Positions 19,888-30,516 of a stretch of DNA of 31,792 bases are shown here, in pieces. The notes under the pieces were generated by a model. It ran no database searches. It was not told where the DNA came from and saw nothing but the letters and a program-made list of their open reading frames with translations. Both the position numbers and the translations under genes were made by a program. Each line of letters starts with the position of its first letter. Position 1 is the first letter of the stretch. Source of the DNA: Discostella pseudostelligera (lineage: Eukaryota > Bacillariophyta > Thalassiosirophyceae > Thalassiosirales > Thalassiosiraceae); assembly GCA_036940085.1 (NCBI GenBank), contig JALLBK010000102.1, positions 1-31,792 on the forward strand, read 5' to 3'.

Positions 19888-21985
19888 ATGACGCCGCCAT
19901 CGAAACGAGCATTGCTATCACCCCCCGCTAGATGTTCTCTCTTCATTATCCTATCATTACTCTTCGTATCATCTTCCACCACCACGGCCATCGATCTGGG
20001 TCGAGCCTTCAAGAAAAACAAGGATGATTCAGCGACGACGGCCAACAACAATGACGATGCATCAGGAAGCAACGGCAACAGCGGCAACGCCCTCGCCGAT
20101 GCACGCAAACTCATCAACGATCTAAATGATGCTGCCATGGGTACCGTCATTCAACCTGGTCGCGAGAAGGAACCAGCGACTTGTGATGAGATATTGGCCA
20201 AGTCATTGGTAGTGGCCAAGGAGGAGAAGGCGGCGGTTTCTGCTGAGAAAGATGCGGTCGTTCGAGCCGCGGCATTGCTATCGGAGAAAATTGATGATTT
20301 GAATGCATTGCTTGATTCGGCAAAAGGGGAAATCGCAGCATTGGAACAGACTCTGGCCAGTCAGGCGGCGGAGCATGAGGCAAAATTGGAGGAGGTCCAA
20401 GCAGATTCAGAACGTGTCAAACAAGAAGCTGAAGATGCGATTTCTGCTGAGATGGAAAGGTTCAAAGTAGAAATAGATATAATGAAAAACGCCACATCGA
20501 CAACGATTGCCAAGATGGAAGCGGAAACTTCTGAACAAATCGCAGAAATGGAACGGGACGTTGCCGAACGCATTGCCGACGCAGAGCAAAAGATTACATC
20601 TACCGAAGAATACTATCGAAATCTACTTGCCAAGGCAGAGGAGGGTGCCAATGGCAAAATAGCCTCCATCATTGCCAAATCCGATCAAGAAGTGGCCGCG
20701 GTTATGAAAAGCTCTGCAAAGAAAATTGCCGACGCCGAATTGGACGCTCAGAAGAAACTTGATCAAATGGAGATGGACATTACTGAATTGAATTCGGCGC
20801 ATCAGCAAGAAATATCCAATATGAAAGCCAATCATGCCAATGAAATGAAAGATGTGGAGGAAATGGCAGAAAAGAGGGTGCAACGGATACATGATGAGAT
20901 GGACAGGGCTATTGCCAAAGCCGATGAGAAAATCGTGGCCGAGCGGGAGAAGAATGCCAAGCTGGAAGCAGAATTGCAACAGTTGATGATGGAGGCTCAG
21001 TATGCACAAAAGTCTCTCCTTAGTGATTTGGAAATGACACGAATGAGTAGTATTGAACTCGAAAAGGTGAGCATTATTTCTTTGCATGAGAAAATAATTG
21101 ATCTCAATTGCGCTCGTTTATAATTATGTGTTGCACACCGTACCCAAACATCCAACAATAATGTAGGAGGTTTCCTTTTGGAAAGAAACACACGCTCATC
21201 AAGGATATTGCAACACAACGCTATTACTAGAGGATAGTCGACGACTTGTAATGTATGCATTGGACAGCACCAGTCGAGGACTTGATAGTGGTCACAAAAT
21301 GCTCGTGGCTGGACTTGCGACACAGTTGGCCATGGCACAAAAGACTGGAACAGACGTGATGCACTATTATGAACATGATCTACTACCTGCCATCGAAAAG
21401 ATTGTCCGTGAGGCAATGTCGAAAGCCGTGACAATGTATGACAATCATATAGCAGATCATGTGAACAACAACCTACTTCCATTCTACAATGAGCGCATCA
21501 TCCCGGTGTACAATGAACGGATATATCCCGTATACAATGAGAATATCCTTCCAGTGTACATGGAACATGTCTCACCGGCCGTTAAGACAATCGAGAGTGA
21601 AGTGTCCGTGGCTATTCATAAATCTCAAGAGGGGGTGCAATTGGCACGTGAAAAAAGTGCTCTACTTGTGGAGGAAACATCCACGGCCGTGTTGGAGCTC
21701 ATTGACGAAACAGATCGCGTGGATAAGAGTATGCTTCCACAATGGTTGTATCAGATACTGTATCATGCCTCCCGTGATGGAGAATGGGCTGTGGAGAAGC
21801 TATTCAGGGGGCTATTGATCATTGTTGCTATTTTGTGCCGCTCGCTAATCTTCCGTATCATTGGATATGTGTTGTCATGGATATGGTTCTTTTGTCCACT
21901 TCGTTTGTTTGTGAGGGCGCGATCGAAGGAAGGTGCAAAGAATGACATCAAGGGAGTGAAATCAAGGACAAATGGGAGAGGCTAA
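19888..21985 (+). CDS. Secretory-pathway coiled-coil protein with PVYNE repeats and C-terminal membrane segment
   Basis: I do not recognise a named family. Exons are 19888-21066 and 21167-21985, with a 100-bp GT-AG phase-0 intron that joins SSIELEK to EVSFWKETH; the product is 665 residues. The start has a signal peptide (CSLFIILSLLFVSSSTTTAI). A Gly/Asn/Asp linker follows, then a long charged, heptad-rich coiled coil (about 95-395) with repeated AEMERDVAERIADAEQK-type segments. The second exon has four consecutive octad-like units at 497-530 (PFYNERII, PVYNERIY, PVYNENIL, PVYMEHVS). A strongly hydrophobic stretch lies near the end (608-643, LLIIVAILCRSLIFRIIGYV), followed by a basic tail. 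So it should be luminal or extracellular and anchored at its C-terminus. No ASAF motif is seen. Function is unknown; a structural or tethering role is only a guess. Confidence 0.8.
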
Positions 21986-22528
21986 CGCTAATTGATATGA
22001 GGAGTCGTAACTGTGGATGATCTAATTTCATCAGTAATGCATGAATTTAACGATTTATTTTGTAACACTCGTTAGTCCAGGTGGGGGCGGAATTCCCAAT
22101 CGAAGCATCCCTACTCTGCTACAAAAGAAGAGAAAAGCAGTAGTGACACTACTCCTACTAGAGATAATGTCGGCTCCAAAGCCAGCGAGGCATTCGTCCT
22201 GACTCCTTGCCGACGGCAAGCAAATCCAGCTCCGACAAATAATTAACTGTGAAGTGAATAAACTAAGAAATATTATCCTTACGACTGATGAAAGGGTGCG
22301 CCATCATACAAAGCGACGATGACAACAGCCCATGACGTTGAATCGATTCTACTATCGCGGTGCCCCCCAATCTCGTGAGATCTCAAGTCTCAGAGCCCGA
22401 TTCCCCCAAATGCAATATTAATACAATCACTGCATTCTTTTCGTAGATAATAGCAAACCCATCATAATAGCAACATGTACACCATATTTGCACTCTCTTC
22501 GCATATCATCCCCCCTCTCTCTCCAAAC
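21986..22528. other. Intergenic region between convergent 3' ends
   Basis: This lies between the coiled-coil gene and the decarboxylase stop. I looked for a tRNA and for short spliced frames and found none. Composition is ordinary. Confidence 0.55.
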
Positions 22529-24340
22529 TTAAAATGACTCCTTAAAGTTCCCCACCGACGGTGCCACATAACTCCCACCCCAACTACTACTCTGCAACTT
22601 CACCAACGGACTATCATTCCGGGCCGGTGTCCACCGTCCATGCTTCTCCTTACATTCTACTAGTTCCTCTACGAATTTATCAATCTTGACTTTGGTAACG
22701 TTGGGCATGACTACCACGTGTGCAATGTCTTCCTCGCATGCCAATTGCCATCGTTTGATAAACTTGTCATCCATGGGACGTTCGAGAACGACTGTCGAGG
22801 AGAGATCGTTGAGACGACAGGTTAATCCTGCCTCGGTGATTTTGTCACGAAGGTATTGGGCTGTTTCCATGCAGTGGCTGGGGGGAGAGAGGAACAAGCG
22901 AGAGGATAAGAAGTGAACGGGGGGGGGGAAGCATGAAACAAGGGAAATTCATTACACCAAAAATACAATAACTCACACCACATCCCTCTTAATCCCCGCA
23001 ATTCCCTTCTTCCTCAACGAATACCAAAGATACAATGCCGCCTGTCCATTCCTACTCCCCATAATCGTCGTATCCACACTATTCAAATAATCAATCTTCT
23101 GTTCCACCTTCTTCACATGCTCCTTCCTCGTCAGTGCAATCCCACATGGCATAGGACACCCCAGCATCTTATGTCCACTCACGGCAATACTATCAATTGG
23201 TTTCTGAAACGATACCTCGGGTGCCCAATCGACAAATGGCATCATCATGGCGAATAATGCCCCATCGCAATGGATATGGAATCGTTCCCGTGGAATACCG
23301 AGTGTTTTGAGAATACGTAGTATACGATCGAGATTGTCCACAGCTCCCTTGACCGTAGTGCCAATATTCACATTAATAATCACCGGCCTATCACGATTTT
23401 TGGCAATTTCCGAAGCCAGTGCATCATAATCAATCTCCCCCATGGGCAACGTTGGTATGGCCTTGGCATCCATTCGATAATACCGTGCCGCCTTAAAGAC
23501 ACTATAATGTGTCTCCCTACTCGAATACAGTATCCCATCCGGATGACACTCCCTTGCCAATAGTATCCCATGTAAATTCCCCTCAGTGCCACACGTGGTG
23601 ACATATCCCCAATAGGAATCTTTCTCCATCTTCCATAAATCAGCAAAGAAGTCAATGACGGCGCATTCGAATTGACGGGAGTGTACACCGTAATTCGAGG
23701 GTACGAATGGATCACCAAGATTATTGATGGAGTACTTCATGAATTCATAGAGTTCTTCATGGTTGTACATGAGATTGTACGGATAGCCAAAATGTACCGA
23801 AGATTTACGTTTGAGCAATCGATCGTAGCATTCGAGTATGCGACTTTCATCCGGTAGATTCTCCGCACTGCGATCATGTTCCGAGGTAGGAATGCGTACC
23901 ATCTCTGGACTTAATACCGCCTCCTCTTCTTTACTTAATGGGTCGGCTATGGCATCACCGGCACCCCAGGCGTCAAAGACTGCCCAGGGGGAGGGAGTAC
24001 CGGCTTTGGAGGTGTTGCTGGTGTAATCTTTGATGGTGTCGCTGGTGTTGTTGTCGAGATGGGGTTCGAAATCGTGTTGCGTGGCAGGTGAAGAGGTGGC
24101 GGTGGATGATGATGAAGGGTGAGGGGCAATGTCATCGTCTTCTGGGAGGGGAAGGCTGGATTTGAAGCGAGTGCCGACGGCAGGGTTGGTGGCGGCATTG
24201 GTCGCCGAAAGTGCAGCCGCTGCCCGATGCGCGACGAGACGGTGGGAAATGACGCCACTGCTACTGCTGCCACCGCCGACGACGCGACTGCTGCTGGTCC
24301 GGGCGGCAATGCGGGATGCGGATTGGAGAATGGCTCTCAT
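22529..24340 (-). CDS. SDC: Group II PLP decarboxylase, serine decarboxylase-like
   Basis: The predicted reaction is decarboxylation of serine to ethanolamine, the head group of phosphatidylethanolamine; plant homologues were first annotated as histidine decarboxylases. Exons are 24340-22977 and 22877-22529, with a 99-bp GT-AG phase-2 intron that rejoins KRDV to VHCMETAQYL; 570 residues. PLP-binding Lys391 lies in SGHKMLGCPMPCG, Asp359 in HIHCDGALF and the PLP-stacking His278 in SRETHYSVFKAARYYRM. Long stretches (NNLGDPFVPSNYGVHSRQFE, CGTEGNLHGI, NVNIGTTVKGAVD, TIMGSRNGQAAL, RRW-type KRWQLACEEDIAHVVVMP) follow the plant serine decarboxylase closely. ATG 24340 gives MRAILQSASRIAARTSSSR, an Arg/Ser-rich amphipathic start typical of mitochondrial import; an upstream in-frame ATG at 24433 would add 31 residues without that feature. 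A Ser/Thr/Asp linker (about 60-140) precedes the catalytic domain. Confidence 0.92.
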
Positions 24341-24555
24341 GGTCGATGATGTATCAATTGTTGATAAAATAATGTTTGTTGGGGGTATGAATGGAAAATA
24401 AGTATGGAATGTCAATGTCAGCGGCAACTGCAACCGCTTCTTTTTTTATGAGTGGTGTTGAAAATGGTGCGTGGCTGGAAGAAGAAGAAGAAGCCAAAAG
24501 GGTTCGGCATTTTTCTGATCGAAGGACAGACGGAGGCAGGCCGTTCTGTCTTTCG

Positions 24556-24618
24556 TGACGTCAGCAGGCGATCTCTTGGGATGGATAATACTTGATCCTA
24601 TGTAGTATGATGACGTCA
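24556..24618. promoter_or_regulatory. Two TGACGTCA (CRE-type) palindromes upstream of the decarboxylase
   Basis: TGACGTCA occurs at 24556-24563 and at 24611-24618, 216 and 271 bp upstream of the decarboxylase ATG. TGACGT-type elements are bZIP sites, and in Phaeodactylum they mediate CO2/cAMP responses of a carbonic anhydrase promoter. Role here is inferred. Confidence 0.5.
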
Positions 24619-24950
24619 TGCCTGACGATGCAAGACCATTCTTCTTTCAGCGATTGGATCTTTCACGTGGCACCATCCAGAGCCGCTCGTTCTTCCTCCA
24701 GCGGCAGCAATCAACACACCGAACACGAACACCGAACCGAACAGCAAACACAACACCACAAACAGCAGCAGTATCAGTGCATGAAGCTGCAGCAAACCCC
24801 AACCATATCAATCGCAACCAATGCAACCCCAATCCAAAAATGATTCCTCATCTTTGATCGTCCTCCTCTCTCTCTTCCACTCTCTAGAAAGAATAGATCA
24901 TGGTGATTGAGACGGTACAGGCGGTGGTGGTGCTCCGTCGATCGAGAGGA

Positions 24951-24968
24951 GATCATAATATTATGATC
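24951..24968. repeat. Perfect 18-bp palindrome GATCATAATATTATGATC
   Basis: The sequence equals its own reverse complement with no spacer. It lies in gene-free DNA. It could be a dimer binding site or chance AT-rich symmetry. Confidence 0.6.
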
Positions 24969-26109
24969 ATGCCTCATCATCCTGCCGTCGATGATGATGT
25001 GGTCTCCACCAAAACCAAATCACAATGATGATATCATCAAGTGGTAGACCGCCTAACGCTCAAAGGCCCAACACTCCATCGACCACTAAGAACAAAGAAC
25101 ATCACATTACTATTTGAATATTCTGCGTTTAGGGTGACGATACTCTATGGTTGTATCGACAAACACACACTCGACGACGACGATGACGACGACCTCTCAC
25201 TGCGCAAATGCTGAAACAGACAAACTTACACACACGCAAAGTTCTCATAGTTTTTTTTAACCGTACACTGTGAGCCTGCTGTCCATGAAAGAGAGAGATG
25301 AGGTAGCTTTGAGAGATCTCCTCTACGATCAATATATTCCAATCTTTGCATATACCAGTGGTGTTGCAAAGATGGAATGGCCGTCTCAAGCATCGTCCAA
25401 AAATGATACATGAGCATTATTTGCGTACACGCTGTTGTAATCGCTGTCGAGTATTGACGTCAATTGCTGATAAGAAAGATGGTACAGGAAATTATTCAAT
25501 ATCTCAACATGGTGGAATAATATCGTATCGGCTCCATTGTTGCTCATCCTACCTCCCGAAATGTAATAGCGGAGTGACTTGAACAGTCGCCCTAATGGAT
25601 GGGTAGACGTACGTATGGTGTTCAGAGTTCATTGACAAACATTGATGGCGGAACTGCAAAAATGAAGATTATATATTCTTTACCTTGAGCTAAGAGCGAC
25701 AACGAAAGGAACGTTTCACATGCTATGGCTAAATTGCATCAAACTGATCCCTTCCGTTTCATTCCTCGGTAGATCATGCGGCTCAAGTAATGTTCAAAAA
25801 TTGCTGGATTTCCTCGAAGCAGGAGATGATGGATAGTGGAGAGGCAACAATCAATCAGATGCCGATGCCGATGTCTAGAGAGGGTCGTGATGCTGACCCA
25901 TAATGTACGAGAACACCAACATCATGAGAACGCTAATGACAACTGTGTTCTCTTTCTCTCCTCACAGAGGCAGGCAAACGAGTACTCCTCATGATGCAAG
26001 ATGCGTGCTGAGTTGGGTAGAATGGCACTGCACGAAAGACTCCATAACAACAACAGCACAATCAATTCGAGATTATTATTGCTGATCTATCAAATTAATA
26101 TCTGCGACC

Positions 26110-27814
26110 ATGAATTTGAGGTTTACTCCCACCGTACTGGCTCCATTGTTATCCATCAATTCCACAAGGGCCAGAAAATCGGGTGATGCAATTATGGGCA
26201 GCGACTTGGCAGATGTTCATTCCGTCGACATCGAAGTTGGCAATGGCAATGGCAATGAGAAGGCTAAATTTCATCGAGTTGCCACGAGCATCTCCACGTC
26301 CCGTTTTGAACAAGGATTATCAAGTGGACGTCGTTTCTATTACCCAGATGTGGGTATACTCAAAGGAAAGACACACCATCGTCATCGCTTTGGCAGCACG
26401 GCAATGTATGGAGAAGTACAACGCGGCGATGACGCTGCTGGCAATATTCCGCGGCGCTTTCTCCAAGCAGAGGAGGCTCCAATGTGCGGAACGAATGGCA
26501 CATGCGCTCCTAGCTTTTGCGCTACCTTGGGCAGTCGCTTTACTTACTATGCAGCTGCTGTTGAATTAAATGCAATTTGTAATGGATACAACGATTCAAA
26601 TGGAAACAACTGGACATTTGAAGGATGCACCCCAGATCATTACAAAGGAATTCCTGGTCTTCTAGATTATGCAAGAACTATTTATTGTGGGATTGCACAG
26701 TGCGCTGTCGAAGGGGGAACTTATGGATCATGCTATTGTCAAATGTACAATTCCGCTTGTAAAATATACGGGGACGAACGCCCTTTTGATGTAAGTAATG
26801 AATTGACAATTTCCTCCCCAAACAATACGTGTTACGCTCAATATCAGGACGCTGTTTTTGGCATTTGGCACAGCCCTACGCAACAGCTGGCTTTTGTGAG
26901 ATAGACGCATGCTGCAGAAATGAGACTGATGAGGTTGGCCTGAGGTCGTGTCTGAGTGGCAATGATTTCAGTTATCCCAGTCGGAACAAATATCGTCAAG
27001 AGAACCCAAGGTGTGGAACAAACGGCACATGCGAACCTAGTGTCTGTGCCTGTTATGCCAATCAACTTGATAAAGTCGAATGCGCTGCTTCAATCAACGA
27101 CATATGCAACAGCTTCACTGATGCAAATGGAAAGAACTGGGGATTTGAAGGCTGCTATCGAGACTATCCGGATTATCCAGACTTCCAAATTTATCATAAA
27201 ATTGCGTATTGTGGTGTGGCCAAGTGTTTTGTTGATGGAGGCACATACGGATCATGCTATTGCCAGATGTTCAACAACCTTTGTCAAGAGTTTGGCGACA
27301 TCAGAAAGTACAGCGTAAGTCGATTGTGTGCTCTAGATCAGTTTCAGGGGTTTTATTTTGCCGATACAATAAGTGCCAATTTTCAACTTCGCCGTTCAGT
27401 ACGAACCCACCATGGCAGGATTCTGTACAGTTGATGCATGCTGCCAGAGCACTTCAAGCGAAGCCAGAAAGATGGAGTGTTTGGAGTTGACGAATTCGAC
27501 ACAGATACTATCTTCTCCCACAACAGACGGTGGTTCATCCAATCCTCAAGTAAGTGCCACACTGATTCCTTATTTTATCCGAGCTCCAATAAATGATCTT
27601 ATTGGCATTCTTAATCCCGACACCAACATTAATTGAACAGGTGCAAAACTTATCGTCTAGCGGAGCAGGTAGTACTCCAGCAGGAGCGACCACCGACGAA
27701 ACTTCTACAAATGATCAACCCAGCAGCGGCGCCCAAAGTACGACGCCTATGACCAGCGCAGGAGCAATATCGTCGTTTGTTGCCGCAGCTGCAGTGTTGT
27801 CCATCTTGGGTTAG
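26110..27814 (+). CDS. Cysteine-rich two-domain secreted or GPI-anchored protein
   Basis: I do not recognise a named family. Four exons: 26110-26790, 26874-27314, 27400-27549 and 27641-27814. All three introns (83, 85, 91 bp) are GT-AG and phase 0; 481 residues. The core is one ~130-residue module present twice. Copy 1 begins MCGTNGTCAPSFC (from 125) and copy 2 RCGTNGTCEPSVC (from 273). Both share NGxNWxFEGC, YCGxAxC, GGTYGSCYCQM, GDxR and then (T/M)AGFCxxDACC. Each module is cut by an intron at the same place, just after GDERPFD or GDIRKYS. About a dozen Cys per module suggest disulfides, so an extracellular site. The tail is Ser/Thr-rich and ends in a short hydrophobic run (AISSFVAAAAVLSILG) like a GPI signal. 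The N-terminal 120 residues have only a weak signal-peptide character (MNLRFTPTVLAPLLSI), so the start may be wrong or an upstream exon missing. Confidence 0.8.
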
Positions 27815-28606
27815 TACGATCCAGCGCAGGAGATAGAAAAGCATATCCTCATGCCTAACAGGAAGACGACGCGATCAACCCTCCCTTGTGAGGGGTGAGA
27901 GGAGGTGAGGATGATTCATCCCAAAACATTGGTATATCATGTCTTGTATGAAATGAAGCTCCACCATAATGATTATTGTTCTCCCGTCCTCAGTCCAGAA
28001 GTAAAACATAGTAGTAGTAGCAAAGCATTGTTTGATTTGGCCGACCACAAGTTCATGATCAACTACCTCATCATAGTGGTACTCGTTTGGCGGGGTGGCG
28101 CCGTCACATCGAAGCAGGAGATGCTTGAGAGGCAAGCATTATTTTGTCGTAACATGATCTCGTCGTCCTGCTCTTACCACCAGCTGCTGGTTCATGACTA
28201 GTACTGGGGTACCAACAAGTACTAATGTAGTATGGGCACTCTATTTGTTCATTAGCACGTCATTCCCTGCTCCCCGCTGCCATTCCCAGATAACAAAAAT
28301 CTACTACGAGGAGGAGTACGACTACGACTGTGAAAGTGAGATCGAACAAAACCTCATCAATTTATGCTTAAGAAGAAATACAATAGTACGATCATCACAG
28401 GGCTCATCATCCTCGCTTATTTCAATCATCACCTTGTTCTCCAACAGCTAGAGCTAGAGGAGCGGAAATAACAGGGGCTCGTGTAGTAGGCTTTTGTGTA
28501 GTCGGTTTAGGTGTCCTGGGCTTTCGGGTCGGCTTCGAAGTCGTCGGACGACCTGTCGTTGGAGAAGGTGTAGGGCCCGTCGGATGTGCCGAGGTTGGGG
28601 CTGCAG
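27815..28606. other. Intergenic region between convergent 3' ends, Cys-rich and M11 genes
   Basis: The right part (28456-28606) is not random. It is a copy of the Pro/Thr-tail coding sequence of the M11 gene that now lies downstream of that gene's stop because of a frameshift. The rest shows nothing I can support. Confidence 0.6.
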
Positions 28607-28727
28607 TTAGAGGAGAGGAAATAACAGGGGCTCGTGTAGTAGGCTTTTGTGTAGTCGGTTTAGGTGTCCTGATGTCGTTGGAGAAGGTGTAGGGCCCGTC
28701 GGATGTGCCGAGGTTGGGGCTGCAGTT
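28456..28727. repeat. Tandem duplication, 153-bp and 119-bp copies, in an M11 gene tail
   Basis: Unit A (28456-28608, 153 bp) and unit B (28609-28727, 119 bp) start with AGAGGAG and end with GGGGCTGCAGTT. They are nearly identical except for a net 34-bp loss in unit B next to GTCCT. Because 34 is not a multiple of 3, the minus-strand frame is shifted after unit B, and unit A's open PT-rich frame is no longer read. Confidence 0.9.
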
Positions 28728-30516
28728 GGTGGTAAACTCGTTGGGCGACTCGTCGTTGGGGAAGAAGAAGGAGGGGTTGTTGGGCGACTCGTCGTTGGTA
28801 GAATTGGGTCTGAAATAGAGCAAGAGTTGCCGTTCTCGGAGATGCGCACAGTAGCGTAAGCTGGGCTTGAGCTTGTAGTGATGCTCAGTACGACGACTTT
28901 CATTGTCTTGCCATCAATGGTTCCACTCCATGATCCGCCGGCACCAAGTTTTGCCAACAATGAAGACTCGGCGTAACTTAGTCCCTCGTTCCCCGTTGTG
29001 GTGACTGTCACTTGATTACCAGCCTCCTGTGTGCCAGAATTGACCCCAGTCTGCCGGTTGAAGGTGACGAAATAATCCGTGGCCGATGCGTCATCGATCT
29101 TCGCAAGCACAACAGTTGATGCAGCGTTGCTGAAGTCTGCGATACCATACAGTTTTCCCTCATAGCATGTACCCGCCGACGGGTCGACGGTGGTGCTCTT
29201 GGATCCATACCATTGTGTTTGCCAGGACTTTGCAGCATTGAAACACATAGTTGGACCATCATCCATACCATAACTGTACCCCATCATACCTGTTTGATCC
29301 GCGTAGGATTGTCCACCCTCGTTCGAGTGAGCATAGCCAAGGTTGTGACCAATCTGTGTAAACAGCAGAAGCAGACGAGGGAAAAGATGACGTGTAAGAG
29401 ATGTGGGAAGCTCGAGATCCGACGATAATAATATGGAAATCGATAGTACTATCCACGTAGTATTGGTGAAGAGAAAAACGAAGATCGTCTCACCTCATGC
29501 ATCTGACCAGAAACATAGTTGCACCACTCGTTGCTGTACACCGAATTCCACGAGTTTATGTAAGCATACGCGATTCCATTCATCGTTCCACTTGGGAGGC
29601 AGTACATGACGTGATTGGCAAGCTGATTCGGACTGGTGACACCAAACACTGAATTGATCTTCGTCGTTACCGCATTTCTAATGTTACCATCGCTTCCTGG
29701 CGCTACCGCAAGAGCGACCTTGATATCTACGACACCATTGCTAATGGCGGTGGTGCCATCGTTGGGGTTGGAGGTCATGCTTCGATTGGGAGCCTTGTCA
29801 AATATGAGCTTATTTGCCGAACAGGCCGCATACTGGGATTTGAGATTGGATGTATCAACTCCGTTGCCAAAGACGTCGTTGGAGAGACCGGTCTGGTCCG
29901 CAAAGTTGTATTGTCCATCGGTGAGCAGGATGCGCACGGCGAGGACTGTTCTTGTGCCACTTTGGAGCGCCCGGCTGGATTGAAGTGCGGCGAGGTTGCG
30001 TTGCTGTTCGGGAGTGCGTTCGATATTGGCATCAACTTCTTCAGTTAGACTCCGATCGAAGAGGCCGTTGCCTTTGCCACCGCGGTTTCCGAATATCTGT
30101 GATGCGTCAAGCTTCATTCCCTTGATATCGATGGTTCCATCCGAGAAAACGACAGCGCCAGGAGGAATATGAACGCTGAATTTTCCCGACTTGAGGTTAT
30201 TCGCCCATCCAGCTTGAGCATTTTTGACTTCGTAAATTGTCCCATCGGGCAGTTGAATGTTGGCGGTGCGTTTCGGACGATCCGTCTGACCAAGCTCGCG
30301 ACGGCTACTTAATCCAACACGATCTTCGTACTCGACATCTTTGACGAGATATACTCCGAGCTGACTCTCTTGTAAGACGCGGCGATGAATGGCATTATCA
30401 TGTTGGTCAATGAAGGTACTATCTTCAGTACTGCCTCGGAGAGTCGTCTTGGCATCGGCGCTAAGTAACAACCCAATGATTAGAAATGCGGTGACGACAC
30501 GATGAGAGAAGATCAT
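28607..30516 (-). CDS. Secreted M11 (gametolysin-like) metallopeptidase
   Basis: This would be a zinc endopeptidase acting outside the cell; the M11 founder, Chlamydomonas gametolysin, digests cell-wall glycoproteins. Exons are 30516-29494 and 29353-28607, with a 140-bp GT-AG phase-0 intron; 589 residues. A signal peptide (MIFSHRVVTAFLIIGLLLSADA) precedes a prodomain of about 150 residues. The zinc motif HEIGHNLGYAHS (H340, E341, H344, H350) exists only after splicing, since the intron lies between HE and IGH. A Met-turn-like QTGMMGYS (361-368) and CFNAAKSWQTQWY follow, as in the family. The C-terminal region (to NSCSISD) is shared with the partial genes at both window edges. The Pro/Thr tail is cut short: a net 34-bp loss shifts the frame and it ends GHLNRLHKSLLHEPLLFPLL, unlike the PT-rich tails of its paralogues. 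The catalytic part looks intact. Substrate is unknown. Confidence 0.88.

Larger units (their letters stand above)
24341..26109. other. 1.77-kb gene-free region
   Basis: No frame here has a recognisable domain, conserved splice partner or long length. It contains two TGACGTCA sites, an 18-bp perfect palindrome at 24951-24968, a 12-bp palindrome ATTGACGTCAAT at 25452-25463, and triplet-rich CAG/CAACA sequence near 24760. The Cys-rich gene's promoter should lie in its right part. A non-coding RNA cannot be ruled out. Confidence 0.55.

Noticed and set aside
21986..22528. Possible tRNA or small gene
   Set aside because: No GGTTCGAATCC-type T-loop or cloverleaf pairing could be found by eye.
24592..24857. 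Gln/His-rich open frames upstream of the decarboxylase
   Set aside because: Composition comes from CAG/CAA/CAC triplet-rich DNA. No start context, splice partner or homologue is evident.
29008..29271. Second open frame on the minus strand inside the M11 second exon
   Set aside because: It is another frame of the same conserved exon; the frame with the Met-turn and CFNAAKSW is the coding one.
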